Made by a program: the position numbers and the translations under genes
Shown: piece after piece, positions 1 to 5,886 of the stretch
How the letters are laid out: each line of letters starts with the position of its first letter
Numbering within the stretch: position 1 is the stretch's first letter
The notes under the pieces: model-generated
Databases searched by the model: none
The model's input: only the letters and a program-made list of their open reading frames with translations
Told to the model about the DNA's origin: nothing
Origin: an uncultured Atopobiaceae bacterium
GTDB lineage: Bacteria > Actinomycetota > Coriobacteriia > Coriobacteriales > Atopobiaceae
Assembly (NCBI GenBank): GCA_944321005.1
Contig: CALUJT010000130.1
Location: forward strand, 1 to 6,579
Direction: 5' to 3'
DNA: 6,579 bases

Positions 1-1
1 G

Positions 2-37
2 GTCTTCGACCGCCTGGAGCAGCTCAGCTTCGACTAA
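2..37 (+). CDS. C-terminal end of an upstream gene (partial)
   Basis: The frame starting at base 2 reads VFDRLEQLSFD and then a TAA stop at 35-37. The codons are C/G-ending like the genes downstream, and the stop is followed at once by a hairpin and then the next gene's ribosome binding site, which is the layout expected at a gene end. Only eleven residues are visible, too few to identify the protein. The alternative is that this is non-coding, because one frame of 36 nt is weak evidence alone. Confidence 0.5.
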   Translation, partial: VFDRLEQLSFD

Positions 38-39
38 CT

Positions 40-64
40 TGACAGGGGGACAGTCCCTTTGTCA
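40..64. repeat. Compact palindrome, REP-like or terminator-like
   Basis: Bases 40-50 pair with 54-64 around the 3-nt loop CAG (51-53). The outer arms TGACA (40-44) and TGTCA (60-64) and the inner arms GGGA (47-50) and TCCC (54-57) are perfect, and the two positions between them form G-T wobbles, giving an 11-bp stem. It begins 3 nt after the upstream stop codon. No T-run follows, so it is not a classic intrinsic terminator. A core of the GGGACAGTCCC type resembles dispersed palindromes found near REP-associated (Y1/IS200-like) transposases; that link comes from memory of the family and not from this window. Confidence 0.6.
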
Positions 65-80
65 CGTTATGTCAGCAAGA

Positions 81-89
81 GAGGAGAAG
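81..89 (+). promoter_or_regulatory. Ribosome binding site fixing the TSCPD gene start
   Basis: GAGGAGAAG lies just ahead of ATG 93, with its GGAG core 6 nt from the start codon. The in-frame alternatives, TTG at 39 and ATG at 69, have no such sequence before them, and the TTG start would place the hairpin inside the coding region. Confidence 0.8.
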
Positions 90-92
90 AGC

Positions 93-353
93 ATGCACTT
101 TGACTACACCCCGCGCGGCGTCTGCTCGCGCGCCATCCACATTGACCTCGCGGACGACGGCAAGACCATCGAGTCCGTCTCCTTCGAGGGCGGCTGCAAC
201 GGCAACCTCAAGGCCGTGAGCAAGCTCGTCGCCGGGCACTCCGTTGACGAGATCGTGGGCATCCTCTCGGGAAACACCTGCGGCCCGCGCCCCACCTCCT
301 GCGCCGACCAGCTCTCCCGCGCGCTCGTCGAGGCTGCGGCCTCGGTGCACTAG
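93..353 (+). CDS. TSCPD-domain protein, TIGR03905-like
   Basis: This 86-residue protein fills the whole length of the small stand-alone TSCPD family (about 80 residues), related to the C-terminal domain of some adenosylcobalamin-dependent ribonucleotide reductases. Visible family marks are GVCSR (residues 9-13), VSFEGGCNGN (29-38), LVAGHSVDEI (45-54) and CGPRPTSCADQL (63-74). The four cysteines C11, C35, C63 and C70 fall at the conserved places and could bind a metal, though no activity is established for the stand-alone family. The eponymous TSCPD motif reads TSCAD here, with alanine in place of proline. No signal peptide or membrane segment is seen, so it is probably cytosolic. The start at ATG 93 is chosen for its strong ribosome binding site. 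The lipoprotein gene begins 16 nt downstream, suggesting one transcript, but no functional link is known. Confidence 0.9.
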   Translation: MHFDYTPRGVCSRAIHIDLADDGKTIESVSFEGGCNGNLKAVSKLVAGHSVDEIVGILSGNTCGPRPTSCADQLSRALVEAAASVH

Positions 354-369
354 GCCCGCGGAGAAGCCC

Positions 370-1578
370 GTGCGCGCTCCCAGGATAACGAGGCGCTCCC
401 TCTTCAAGGTCGCCGCCGCGGGCGGTGCCGCCGCTGCCGCGGTAAGCATCCTCCCTGGCTGCACGCACGGAGGGGACGAGCCCGACGCCGACCCCACCGT
501 CGTGGACGAGGGGTCGGCCGAGAGCGTGCTCGACTCCTTCGAGCACTCGTCCGACCTTGCCCCTGCCGAGGAGAGCTCCTGGACGCTGCCCCTGGGGAGC
601 GTCCTTCACCCGGCTGAGGGCACGTGGATACCGGTGACCTCGGCGGGGTCCTCCGCTTCGCCCATGGTCAAGGGGACCGCTCTCTCGCTCGCCTCGGGAC
701 AGCTCTTCGACGTCGTGCCCGAGCCAATTGGCAAGGCGTCGACGACGGTGATCTACGACACCCGCTGCTCGGACGACGTCTACGCCTGGGTCGAGCTCGA
801 CCTCGCCTCCCGCTCCTGGGCGCTCTACGCCTCCGAGTTCTCGGACGGCCAGCTCACGGGGGACACCAAGACGCTCTGGGAGGGTACCTCGGACTACGAC
901 CCCGCGCCCTTCGAGGTGGCGGGCTCGCGCGTCATCTGGCAGGTGCAGCCGTCCCTGAGCGGCACCAAGACCACGGAGAGCTCCTTCTGCTATCTCTGGC
1001 ACGCCGGCGACTCGGACGCCAAGGCCGTCGTCGAGTCCCCGGGGCGCTTTGCCACCCGGCCGAGCGTCTCCGGCGGCGTCGTGGTCCTCGTTCCCCGCGT
1101 CACCAGGGAGGAGGCGGGGACCTTCTACGGCGTCACGGCGTACGAGCTCTCGGACGACCTCGAGACGAGGGTGGACCAGCTCGTCATGCCCGCCGGCGTG
1201 CGCCCCTTCCGGGCCACCCGCGTGGGCGACCGCTTCCTCGTGTCCGTCGAGGCGAGCTACAGCTCGGGCGGGCTTCTCGGCCAGATGGGCACCTACATGG
1301 GCACGGCCTTCATGGGCTTCGTGAGGCTCGGGCAGGAGCCGTCGGAGTGCGGGTGCGGCAGGGGCGACAAGTTCGTCATCAAGTGCAACTCGTTCTACTA
1401 CGTGATCGACCTCGCCGAGAAGACCTATGCGACCATCTCCTCGGCGGACCGCTCGGTGGACTACGGGGAGTTCCCGGCGCGCTCGGGCGAGTGCGACCTC
1501 TTCGTCACCTTCTCGACGGTGAAAGATCCGGACACGGGCTACCCCGCCTCCGTCGCCGTGCGCACCTTCCGCCTGTAA
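370..1578 (+). CDS. Tat-exported lipoprotein, unknown function
   Basis: Starting at GTG 370 the product has 402 residues. The N-terminus has a twin-arginine signal, TRRSLFK (residues 7-13), an Ala/Gly-rich hydrophobic stretch (14-27) and a lipobox LPGC with lipidation at C31. The protein should therefore be folded in the cytoplasm, exported by the Tat system and anchored on the outer face of the membrane. An acidic linker (about 34-60) follows. The remainder alternates short hydrophobic strands with turns (for example around 230-265 and 370-400), suggesting an all-beta, possibly propeller-like fold; this is inference. No catalytic motif is recognised. The mature part has cysteines C133, C207, C327, C329, C339 and C375; the CGC pair at 327-329 plus C339 and C375 could form disulfides or bind metal. 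GTG 370 is preferred because GGAGA (360-364) lies 5 nt before it and because upstream starts would overlap the TSCPD gene and bury the signal peptide. It is probably co-transcribed with that gene. Confidence 0.85.
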   Translation: MRAPRITRRSLFKVAAAGGAAAAAVSILPGCTHGGDEPDADPTVVDEGSAESVLDSFEHSSDLAPAEESSWTLPLGSVLHPAEGTWIPVTSAGSSASPMVKGTALSLASGQLFDVVPEPIGKASTTVIYDTRCSDDVYAWVELDLASRSWALYASEFSDGQLTGDTKTLWEGTSDYDPAPFEVAGSRVIWQVQPSLSGTKTTESSFCYLWHAGDSDAKAVVESPGRFATRPSVSGGVVVLVPRVTREEAGTFYGVTAYELSDDLETRVDQLVMPAGVRPFRATRVGDRFLVSVEASYSSGGLLGQMGTYMGTAFMGFVRLGQEPSECGCGRGDKFVIKCNSFYYVIDLAEKTYATISSADRSVDYGEFPARSGECDLFVTFSTVKDPDTGYPASVAVRTFRL

Positions 1579-1580
1579 AG

Positions 1581-1611
1581 TTGAATCGAGCGCGGTCCGG
1601 TGGGGTACACT
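1581..1611 (+). promoter_or_regulatory. Candidate promoter of the two-component operon
   Basis: TTGAAT (1581-1586) and TACACT (1606-1611) resemble -35 and -10 boxes, separated by 19 nt, which is longer than ideal. They lie between the lipoprotein stop and the response regulator start. The -10 box matches 4 of 6 consensus bases. A small palindrome, GGGTA...TACCC (1603-1621) with GGTATACC inside (1613-1620), overlaps the -10 and could be an operator. Confidence 0.4.
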
Positions 1612-1656
1612 AGGTATACCCACGAACCTGTTTTTTCGGTGAAGCTGAAAACACGC

Positions 1657-1663
1657 AAGGAGG
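1657..1663 (+). promoter_or_regulatory. Strong Shine-Dalgarno of the response regulator
   Basis: AAGGAGG lies 6 nt before ATG 1670 and is the best ribosome binding site in the window. It supports ATG 1670 as the start. Confidence 0.85.
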
Positions 1664-1669
1664 CCGCCC

Positions 1670-2392
1670 ATGGCTTCGGACGAGAAGAAGATCCTGCTGG
1701 TTGAGGACGAGAAGGCCATCCGCGACGCGGTCGCGGCCTACCTCGAGCGCGAGAGCTACATCGTGCGCGGCGTCGGCGACGGCCAGAGCGCGGTCGAGGA
1801 GTTCGAGAAGCACACGTTCGACCTCGTGATTCTTGACCTCATGCTCCCCAAGCTCTCTGGCGAGCGCGTGTGCCGCGCCATTCGCGAGACCTCCAACGTG
1901 CCCATCATCATGCTCACGGCCAAGGGCGAGGTCGAGGACCGCATCATCGGCCTCGAGCTCGGCGCGGACGACTATCTCATCAAGCCCTTCTCGCCGCGCG
2001 AGCTCGTCGCCCGCGTGCGCGCGCTGCTCCGTCGCGCCCACACCGAGACCGAGCCCCAGCTCGAGGTGCTCGACTTCGGCGATCTCGTCATCGACATCTC
2101 GGGCCACAAGGTGCTCGTGGAGGGCAGGGAGGTCGACCTCACGGCCTCCGAGTTCAAGCTCCTCACCACGCTCGCCCGCTACCCCGGCCGCGTGTACACG
2201 CGCATGGAGCTCGTGGAGAAGGTCCTCGGCTACGACTTCGAGGGCTACGAGCGCACGATCGACTCCCACGTCAAGAACCTGCGCGCCAAGCTGGGCGACG
2301 ACCCGCGCAACCCGCGCTGGCTCTACACCGTGCACGGGGTCGGCTACCGCTTCGAGGCATCGGAGAAGGCGGCCGACGGCAGCTCCCGCTAG
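1670..2392 (+). CDS. OmpR/PhoB-family response regulator
   Basis: This 240-residue protein has the usual length and two-domain layout of the family. The receiver domain (about 7-122) carries the acidic pair E12/D13, the phospho-acceptor D56 in VILDLMLP, the switch threonine T83 in MLTAK and the conserved K105 before P106. The C-terminal winged-helix DNA-binding domain (about 134-230) shows LTASEFKLL (157-165), the recognition-helix region ERTIDSHVKNLRAKL (194-208) and the terminal VHGVGYRF (221-228). It should act in the cytoplasm as a transcription factor activated by phosphoryl transfer, most likely from the kinase encoded 9 nt downstream. Its regulon cannot be read from the window; autoregulation through the palindrome at its own promoter is possible. 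The family assignment is secure, but no specific gene name is justified. Confidence 0.97.
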   Translation: MASDEKKILLVEDEKAIRDAVAAYLERESYIVRGVGDGQSAVEEFEKHTFDLVILDLMLPKLSGERVCRAIRETSNVPIIMLTAKGEVEDRIIGLELGADDYLIKPFSPRELVARVRALLRRAHTETEPQLEVLDFGDLVIDISGHKVLVEGREVDLTASEFKLLTTLARYPGRVYTRMELVEKVLGYDFEGYERTIDSHVKNLRAKLGDDPRNPRWLYTVHGVGYRFEASEKAADGSSR

Positions 2393-2401
2393 GCGAGCCG
2401 C

Positions 2402-3916
2402 ATGTCGGCGCGCTTTGTCATAGGAAAGAGCACCGAGGAGGGCGGCTCGGAAGGGTCGTCCTCTCGTGGCTCGTGGAACACCATCCGCCCCATCCCCAAG
2501 AGGGGGCGCCCCTTCTCCACGAGCCTCACGCTGGTCTGCGCGCTCACCGCCATCATGACGGCTGCGGTGCTGGCCGTCGTCCTCGCAGCGGTGTGGGAGG
2601 GCCAGTTCATGGCCTACACGCGGCAGAACATGCAGTCCATCGCGGACTCCACCGCGGCAAACATCGCAGACGCCTATGCAGTGACGGGGGACCTCGACGA
2701 GGCGGCCGACTCCGCTGCCGCGGCAACGTCCTCCATCTCCTCTGACATCGTGGTTCAGGTCCTGGACGCCGACGGCAAGGTCCTCTACGACGACACCTGG
2801 GCGCGCCCGGGGAGGTCGGACGGAACCGTCGGCGGGCCCGCCTCGTCGTCGCCCCCCACCGCGGCGGAGGACCTCGTCGCCTCGCCCATCCTCGCCCGTG
2901 ACGGCAGCGTCGTGGGCAGCGTCCGCATGTGGGCGTTTGGCTCCGAGGCCCTGCTCACCAAGACGGACGCCTCGTTTCGCTCCAACTCGTACGGCGCCAT
3001 CGTCACGGCGGCGGCGATCGCGGCCATCCTCGCCTGCGTCATCGGCTACTTCGTCTCCCGCTGGATGGCAGAGCCCATCCAGCGCATCACCTCGACGGCC
3101 AAGCAGATCCGAAACGGCGACCTCACCGCCCGCACGGGCGTGACCGGCGAGGACGAGATCGGGCAGCTCGGCGAGACCTTCGACGACATGGCCACCACCA
3201 TCGAGCGCGACATCAAGCTCGAGCACCGCCTCACCGGCGACGTGGCTCACGAGCTGCGCACTCCCCTCATGGCCATGCAGGCGACGGTCGAGGCCATGCA
3301 GGACGGCGTCCTCCCGGCGGACGACGAGCACCTCGAGGTCGTGGCCGTCGAGGTGCGCCGCCTCTCTCGCCTCATCGACGCCATGCTCAAGCTCTCCCGC
3401 CTGGAGAACGGCACCACCGAGCTCAAGTGCGAGCACACGGACATGGTCCGCCTCGTCAAGTCGCTCGTCTCCTCCCAGCACCAACTCTTCCACGAGAAGG
3501 GTCTCCACCTGCGCTTTGTTGACGAGACTCCCCATGGCGAGCTTCTCGCGGACGTCGACCCCGACCTCATTCGCGAGGCCGTGGTCAACCTCATGAGCAA
3601 CGCGATGCGCTACACCAACGCAGACGGCTGGGTGAAGGTCTCCCTGCGTCAGGACCGCTCCGACGTGCTGGTCTCCGTGCAGGACACCGGCATCGGCATC
3701 GCCAAGGAGGACATCCCGCAGACGTTCTCGCGCTTCTGGCGCTCGGACGTGAGCCGCGAGCGGGTCTCCGGGGGCCTGGGCGTGGGTCTGGCCATCACCA
3801 AGGAGATCATCGACCGTCACAACGGCACCATCCTCGTGGAGTCCGAGCTTGGCCGCGGCACCACCTTCACGCTGCGCATCCCCCAGCGGCAGGCACGCAA
3901 GTCGCAGGACAAGTAG
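2402..3916 (+). CDS. Membrane sensor histidine kinase (HAMP-HisKA-HATPase)
   Basis: This 504-residue kinase is the likely partner of the preceding response regulator. In order: a 37-residue Ser/Gly/Arg-rich cytoplasmic leader, TM1 (about 42-64), an extracytoplasmic sensor region (about 67-195), TM2 (about 198-219), HAMP linker (about 219-271, with EPIQRI and DEIGQLGETF), HisKA with phospho-acceptor H283 in AHELRTPL, and an ATPase domain with the N box (N396 and N400 in NLMSNAMRYT), G1 box DTGIGI (428-433) and G2 box GGLGVGL (457-463). All catalytic motifs are intact. The sensor region contains strands such as IVVQVLDADGKVLY and GSVVGSVRMW, compatible with a PDC/Cache-like fold, but the ligand is unknown. 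ATG 2402 is the first start after the upstream stop. Only a weak Shine-Dalgarno (AGGCGAG, 2391-2397) precedes it, overlapping that stop, so translation may be coupled to the upstream gene. Confidence 0.96.
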   Translation: MSARFVIGKSTEEGGSEGSSSRGSWNTIRPIPKRGRPFSTSLTLVCALTAIMTAAVLAVVLAAVWEGQFMAYTRQNMQSIADSTAANIADAYAVTGDLDEAADSAAAATSSISSDIVVQVLDADGKVLYDDTWARPGRSDGTVGGPASSSPPTAAEDLVASPILARDGSVVGSVRMWAFGSEALLTKTDASFRSNSYGAIVTAAAIAAILACVIGYFVSRWMAEPIQRITSTAKQIRNGDLTARTGVTGEDEIGQLGETFDDMATTIERDIKLEHRLTGDVAHELRTPLMAMQATVEAMQDGVLPADDEHLEVVAVEVRRLSRLIDAMLKLSRLENGTTELKCEHTDMVRLVKSLVSSQHQLFHEKGLHLRFVDETPHGELLADVDPDLIREAVVNLMSNAMRYTNADGWVKVSLRQDRSDVLVSVQDTGIGIAKEDIPQTFSRFWRSDVSRERVSGGLGVGLAITKEIIDRHNGTILVESELGRGTTFTLRIPQRQARKSQDK

Positions 3917-3925
3917 GCGCTCGAC

Positions 3926-4009
3926 GGCCCCGGCGGCACGTTCTTCTCGGCGCTCAAACAGCTTTGCTGCGCAAAGAACTCGCGGCGAGAAGAACGTGTC
4001 GCCGGGGCC
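3926..4009. repeat. Long imperfect inverted repeat downstream of the kinase
   Basis: Arms 3926-3953 and 3982-4009 pair over 28 positions with one G-T wobble (3936/3999) and one mismatch (3950/3985). The 28-nt centre holds a second small hairpin, CTTTGC (3962-3967) with GCAAAG (3971-3976). It starts 9 nt after the kinase stop and is not followed by a T-run, so it could end transcription by a Rho-linked route, protect the mRNA 3' end, or be a dispersed palindromic element. The shared arm core is CACGTTCTTCTCG (3937-3949). Confidence 0.85.
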
Positions 4010-4018
4010 TGTATCGCC

Positions 4019-4042
4019 TGCGGGTCCGTGCGGGTCCGTGCG
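4019..4042 (+). repeat. Tandem 10-bp repeat
   Basis: CGGGTCCGTG occurs twice back to back (4021-4030, 4031-4040), with the 10-nt period extending to 24 nt in all. It lies between the long hairpin and the purC promoter. One helical turn per unit would put bound proteins on the same face of the DNA, but it may equally be a simple duplication. Confidence 0.8.
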
Positions 4043-4060
4043 CAGCGTGACGGCGCTGCT

Positions 4061-4124
4061 GGGTTCTGCTTACAACTCATTTGGGGCGGCGGGCTGTCGT
4101 ATACTGATGGGTTGTAGGTACAAC
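4061..4124 (+). promoter_or_regulatory. purC promoter flanked by a duplicated 16-bp motif
   Basis: TATACT (4100-4105) is a near-consensus -10 box. The best-placed -35 (TCATTT, 4077-4082, 17-nt spacing) is poor. The pattern GGGTT-N5-TACAAC occurs at 4061-4076 and again at 4109-4124, immediately upstream of the -35 and across the predicted start site near 4112. The downstream copy contains the palindrome GTTGTA-GG-TACAAC (4111-4124). A weak -35 with flanking repeats fits a regulated promoter, but no known purine-regulator box is recognised. Confidence 0.55.
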
Positions 4125-4142
4125 GACGAAAGGTGGCCGGTT

Positions 4143-5024
4143 ATGGCTGAGATGGAGCTCCGTCCGGACTCGCAGGGCAAGGTTCGCGACATCTACGATT
4201 GCGGCGACAGCCTCCTCATGGTTGTCTCGGACCGCATCAGCGCCTATGACTTCATTCTTCCCGATGAGATCCCCCACAAGGGGGAGATTCTCACCCGCAT
4301 CTCCGCGTTCTGGTTCGAGCGCTTTGCCGACCTCGTGCCCAACCACATGATCAGCTGCGACGTGGCGGACCTCCCCGAGGAGTTCAAGCCCTACGCCGAC
4401 TATCTCGCCGGCCGCTCCATGCTGGTGAAGAAGGCCCAGACCGTGCCCATCGAGTGCATCGTCCGCGGCTACCTCACCGGCTCCGGCAAGAAGACCTACG
4501 ACCAGGACGGGACCGTCTGCGGCATCAAGCTCCCGGACGGCCTCACCGAGGCGTCCAAGCTTCCCGAGCCGCTCTTCACGCCCTCCACCAAGGCCGAGAT
4601 CGGCGATCACGACGAGAACATCTCCTTCGAGCGCTGCTGCGAGATCGTGGGCACCGACGTGGCCGAGCAGCTGCGCGACGCCTCCCTCGCCATCTACAAG
4701 GCCGCGGCCGACTACGCCGCCACCCACGGCATCATCATCGCGGACACCAAGTTCGAGTTCGGCTTCATCGACGGCAAGCTCATGCTCATCGACGAGTGCC
4801 TCACGCCCGACTCCAGCCGCTTCTGGCCGGCCGACTCCTACGAGGAGGGCAAGGTCCAGCCGAGCTACGACAAGCAGTACGTGCGCGACTGGCTGCGCGC
4901 CAACTGGGACATGACGGGCGAGCCGCCCCGCATCCCCGCCGAGGTCATCGAGGGCACGTCCAAGCGCTACCAGGAGGCCTTCCAGATCATCACCGGCACC
5001 GAGTTCAAGCCCGTGCGCGCGTAA
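4143..5024 (+). CDS. purC: Phosphoribosylaminoimidazole-succinocarboxamide synthase
   Basis: PurC (SAICAR synthetase) joins aspartate to CAIR with ATP in de novo purine synthesis, in the cytoplasm. The 293-residue product matches the longer PurC form. Motifs in order: GKVRDIYDCG near the N-terminus (ATP-binding region), SDRISAYDFILPDEIPHKG, IVRGYLTGSG, TPSTKAEIGDHDENIS, ADTKFEFGF, and the substrate and metal-binding LIDECLTPDSSRFWP. All conserved blocks are present and in order, so the enzyme should be active. ATG 4143 is chosen because AAAGGTGG (4129-4136) lies 6 nt before it; the same frame is open upstream to 3849 but that part lacks family sequence and overlaps the promoter. No other pur gene is in the window. 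A small membrane-protein gene starts 8 nt after its stop, so the two are likely co-transcribed. Confidence 0.97.
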   Translation: MAEMELRPDSQGKVRDIYDCGDSLLMVVSDRISAYDFILPDEIPHKGEILTRISAFWFERFADLVPNHMISCDVADLPEEFKPYADYLAGRSMLVKKAQTVPIECIVRGYLTGSGKKTYDQDGTVCGIKLPDGLTEASKLPEPLFTPSTKAEIGDHDENISFERCCEIVGTDVAEQLRDASLAIYKAAADYAATHGIIIADTKFEFGFIDGKLMLIDECLTPDSSRFWPADSYEEGKVQPSYDKQYVRDWLRANWDMTGEPPRIPAEVIEGTSKRYQEAFQIITGTEFKPVRA

Positions 5025-5032
5025 GGAGAGCA

Positions 5033-5680
5033 ATGTCGCTGAGAGACACCATCGAGGGGGCCCGCCGCGAGGCCGAGGGCAACGCCGTCGGGCGTCCCAA
5101 GAAGGAGGCCGAGGCCATCGGGACCGGCGATGAGGAGAAGAAGGGCTTCGTGAGGAGCTCCACCGCCAAGGCCAAGCCCGCGCGCGAGGCGGGCTCCTCG
5201 GTGAGGACGGCCGGCAAGACCAAGCAGAAGGACGCCTTCGGCAACACGGTCGAGACCAAGGAGCAGAAGAAGGAGCGCAAGCGTCGCGAGCGCGAGGAGC
5301 AGGACCTGCGCAACCGCGCCTACGACATCATGATGCGCAGCATCCCCGGCTACCGGAAGACCGAGAAGCTCTTCTGGGGCCTTCTCGGTGCGGGCATGCT
5401 GCTTGCCGTGGTCTCGCTCGTTTGCGCCGGCATGTTCGGCCAGACGATGGACGTCTCCACCTGGCAGGGCCTCCTCTCGGTGGCTTCGCTCGTTCTGGCG
5501 TATGCCTTCATCATCGCCTCGTTCATCTACGACCTCGCCAAGCGCCGTCCCTTCCGCAAGGAGGCCGAGGCGCGCGTGCGAGGGCTCTCCGACAAGAAGC
5601 TCGCTCAGCTTCTCGAGGACGCTCGTGCCGGGGAGCTTGCCAAGAAGGGCAAGGGTACCGAGAAGAGTGACAAGAAGTAG
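5033..5680 (+). CDS. Basic two-TM membrane protein, unknown function
   Basis: This 215-residue protein is not assigned to a family. Residues 1-105 are strongly charged, with many Lys, Arg and Glu and a likely coiled-coil or disordered run around 75-93. Two hydrophobic segments follow (about 113-135 and 146-166) with a short loop between them containing D140. A charged C-terminal tail (167-215) has a predicted helix around RGLSDKKLAQLLEDARAGEL and ends in a Lys-rich stretch. By the positive-inside rule both termini should face the cytoplasm. Its overall plan (charged N-terminus with GRPKKEAEA, a helix RAYDIMMR, two TM segments, basic tail) recalls the actinobacterial DUF3043 group, but this resemblance is only architectural. 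AAGGAGAG (5023-5030) overlaps the purC stop and gives a good start at ATG 5033. Co-transcription with purC is probable; a functional link is not shown. Confidence 0.85.
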   Translation: MSLRDTIEGARREAEGNAVGRPKKEAEAIGTGDEEKKGFVRSSTAKAKPAREAGSSVRTAGKTKQKDAFGNTVETKEQKKERKRREREEQDLRNRAYDIMMRSIPGYRKTEKLFWGLLGAGMLLAVVSLVCAGMFGQTMDVSTWQGLLSVASLVLAYAFIIASFIYDLAKRRPFRKEAEARVRGLSDKKLAQLLEDARAGELAKKGKGTEKSDKK

Positions 5681-5683
5681 GTT

Positions 5684-5711
5684 TTGTCAGGCGCCGCTCT
5701 GGTGCTAAAAT
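5684..5711 (+). promoter_or_regulatory. Promoter of the tRNA-Arg gene
   Basis: TTGTCA (5684-5689) and TAAAAT (5706-5711), 16 nt apart, each match 5 of 6 bases of the vegetative consensus. The predicted start near 5718 is a few bases before the tRNA 5' end at 5722. It is the strongest promoter in the window and begins just after the stop codon of the two-TM gene. Confidence 0.8.
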
Positions 5712-5721
5712 ATGGTTTCAC

Positions 5722-5797
5722 GCCTTCGTAGCTCAGGGGATAGAGCACCGCTCTCCTAAAGCGGGTGTCGGCCGTTCGAATCGGCCCGGGGGCACCA
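5722..5797 (+). tRNA. tRNA-Arg, anticodon CCU
   Basis: The 76-nt sequence folds as a full cloverleaf. The acceptor stem pairs 5722-5728 with 5787-5793 (two G-U pairs); the D stem is GCTC/GAGC (5731-5734, 5743-5746); the anticodon stem is CCGCT/AGCGG (5748-5752, 5760-5764) around the loop CTCCTAA with anticodon CCT at 5755-5757 (loop positions 34-36); the T stem is GGCCG/CGGCC (5770-5774, 5782-5786) around TTCGAAT. The discriminator is A5794 and the CCA end is encoded (5795-5797). It reads AGG arginine codons. It has its own promoter and terminator, so it is a single-gene unit. Confidence 0.97.
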
Positions 5798-5804
5798 GAA
5801 AAAC

Positions 5805-5844
5805 AGCGGGTCATCGGGCTTGTCTCCCCCGATGACCCGCTTTT
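5805..5844 (+). terminator. Intrinsic terminator of the tRNA-Arg gene
   Basis: A perfect 14-bp stem pairs 5805-5818 with 5828-5841 around a 9-nt loop, and the right arm runs into TTTT (5841-5844) and then a T-rich stretch. It begins 7 nt after the encoded CCA. This is a classic strong Rho-independent terminator. The A-run at 5799-5803 means it could also work, less well, for transcription arriving from the right. Confidence 0.93.
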
Positions 5845-5886
5845 GTGTCTTGACGGTTTGCTCTGTTCGAACTGTCGGGCTGCGGA

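Noticed and set aside
39..70. TTGACA at 39-44 as a -35 box for the TSCPD gene
   Set aside because: It matches the consensus exactly, but no acceptable -10 lies 16-18 nt downstream and the hexamer is part of the palindrome arm. A promoter is possible but not supported.
1631..1651. Hairpin TTTTCGG/CTGAAAA as a terminator or attenuator before the response regulator
   Set aside because: The stem is short and A/T-rich with a wobble and is not followed by a T-run on the plus strand.
208..1719. A 503-codon minus-strand open frame opposite the lipoprotein gene
   Set aside because: It is rich in Arg, Gly and His runs typical of an antisense shadow in GC-rich DNA, has no family motif, and covers a gene with a clear Tat signal and lipobox.
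1610..3820. A 736-codon minus-strand open frame opposite the two-component genes
   Set aside because: The plus strand encodes a full response regulator and kinase. The long antisense frame follows from their C/G-ending codons, and its product has no recognisable domain.
4077..5033. A 318-codon minus-strand open frame opposite purC
   Set aside because: purC is unmistakable on the plus strand, and the antisense product is a low-complexity shadow.
5777..5810. tRNA-Arg 3' end as an attachment site for an integrated element
   Set aside because: No integrase gene and no second copy of the tRNA 3' end are visible; the tRNA is followed by its own terminator.
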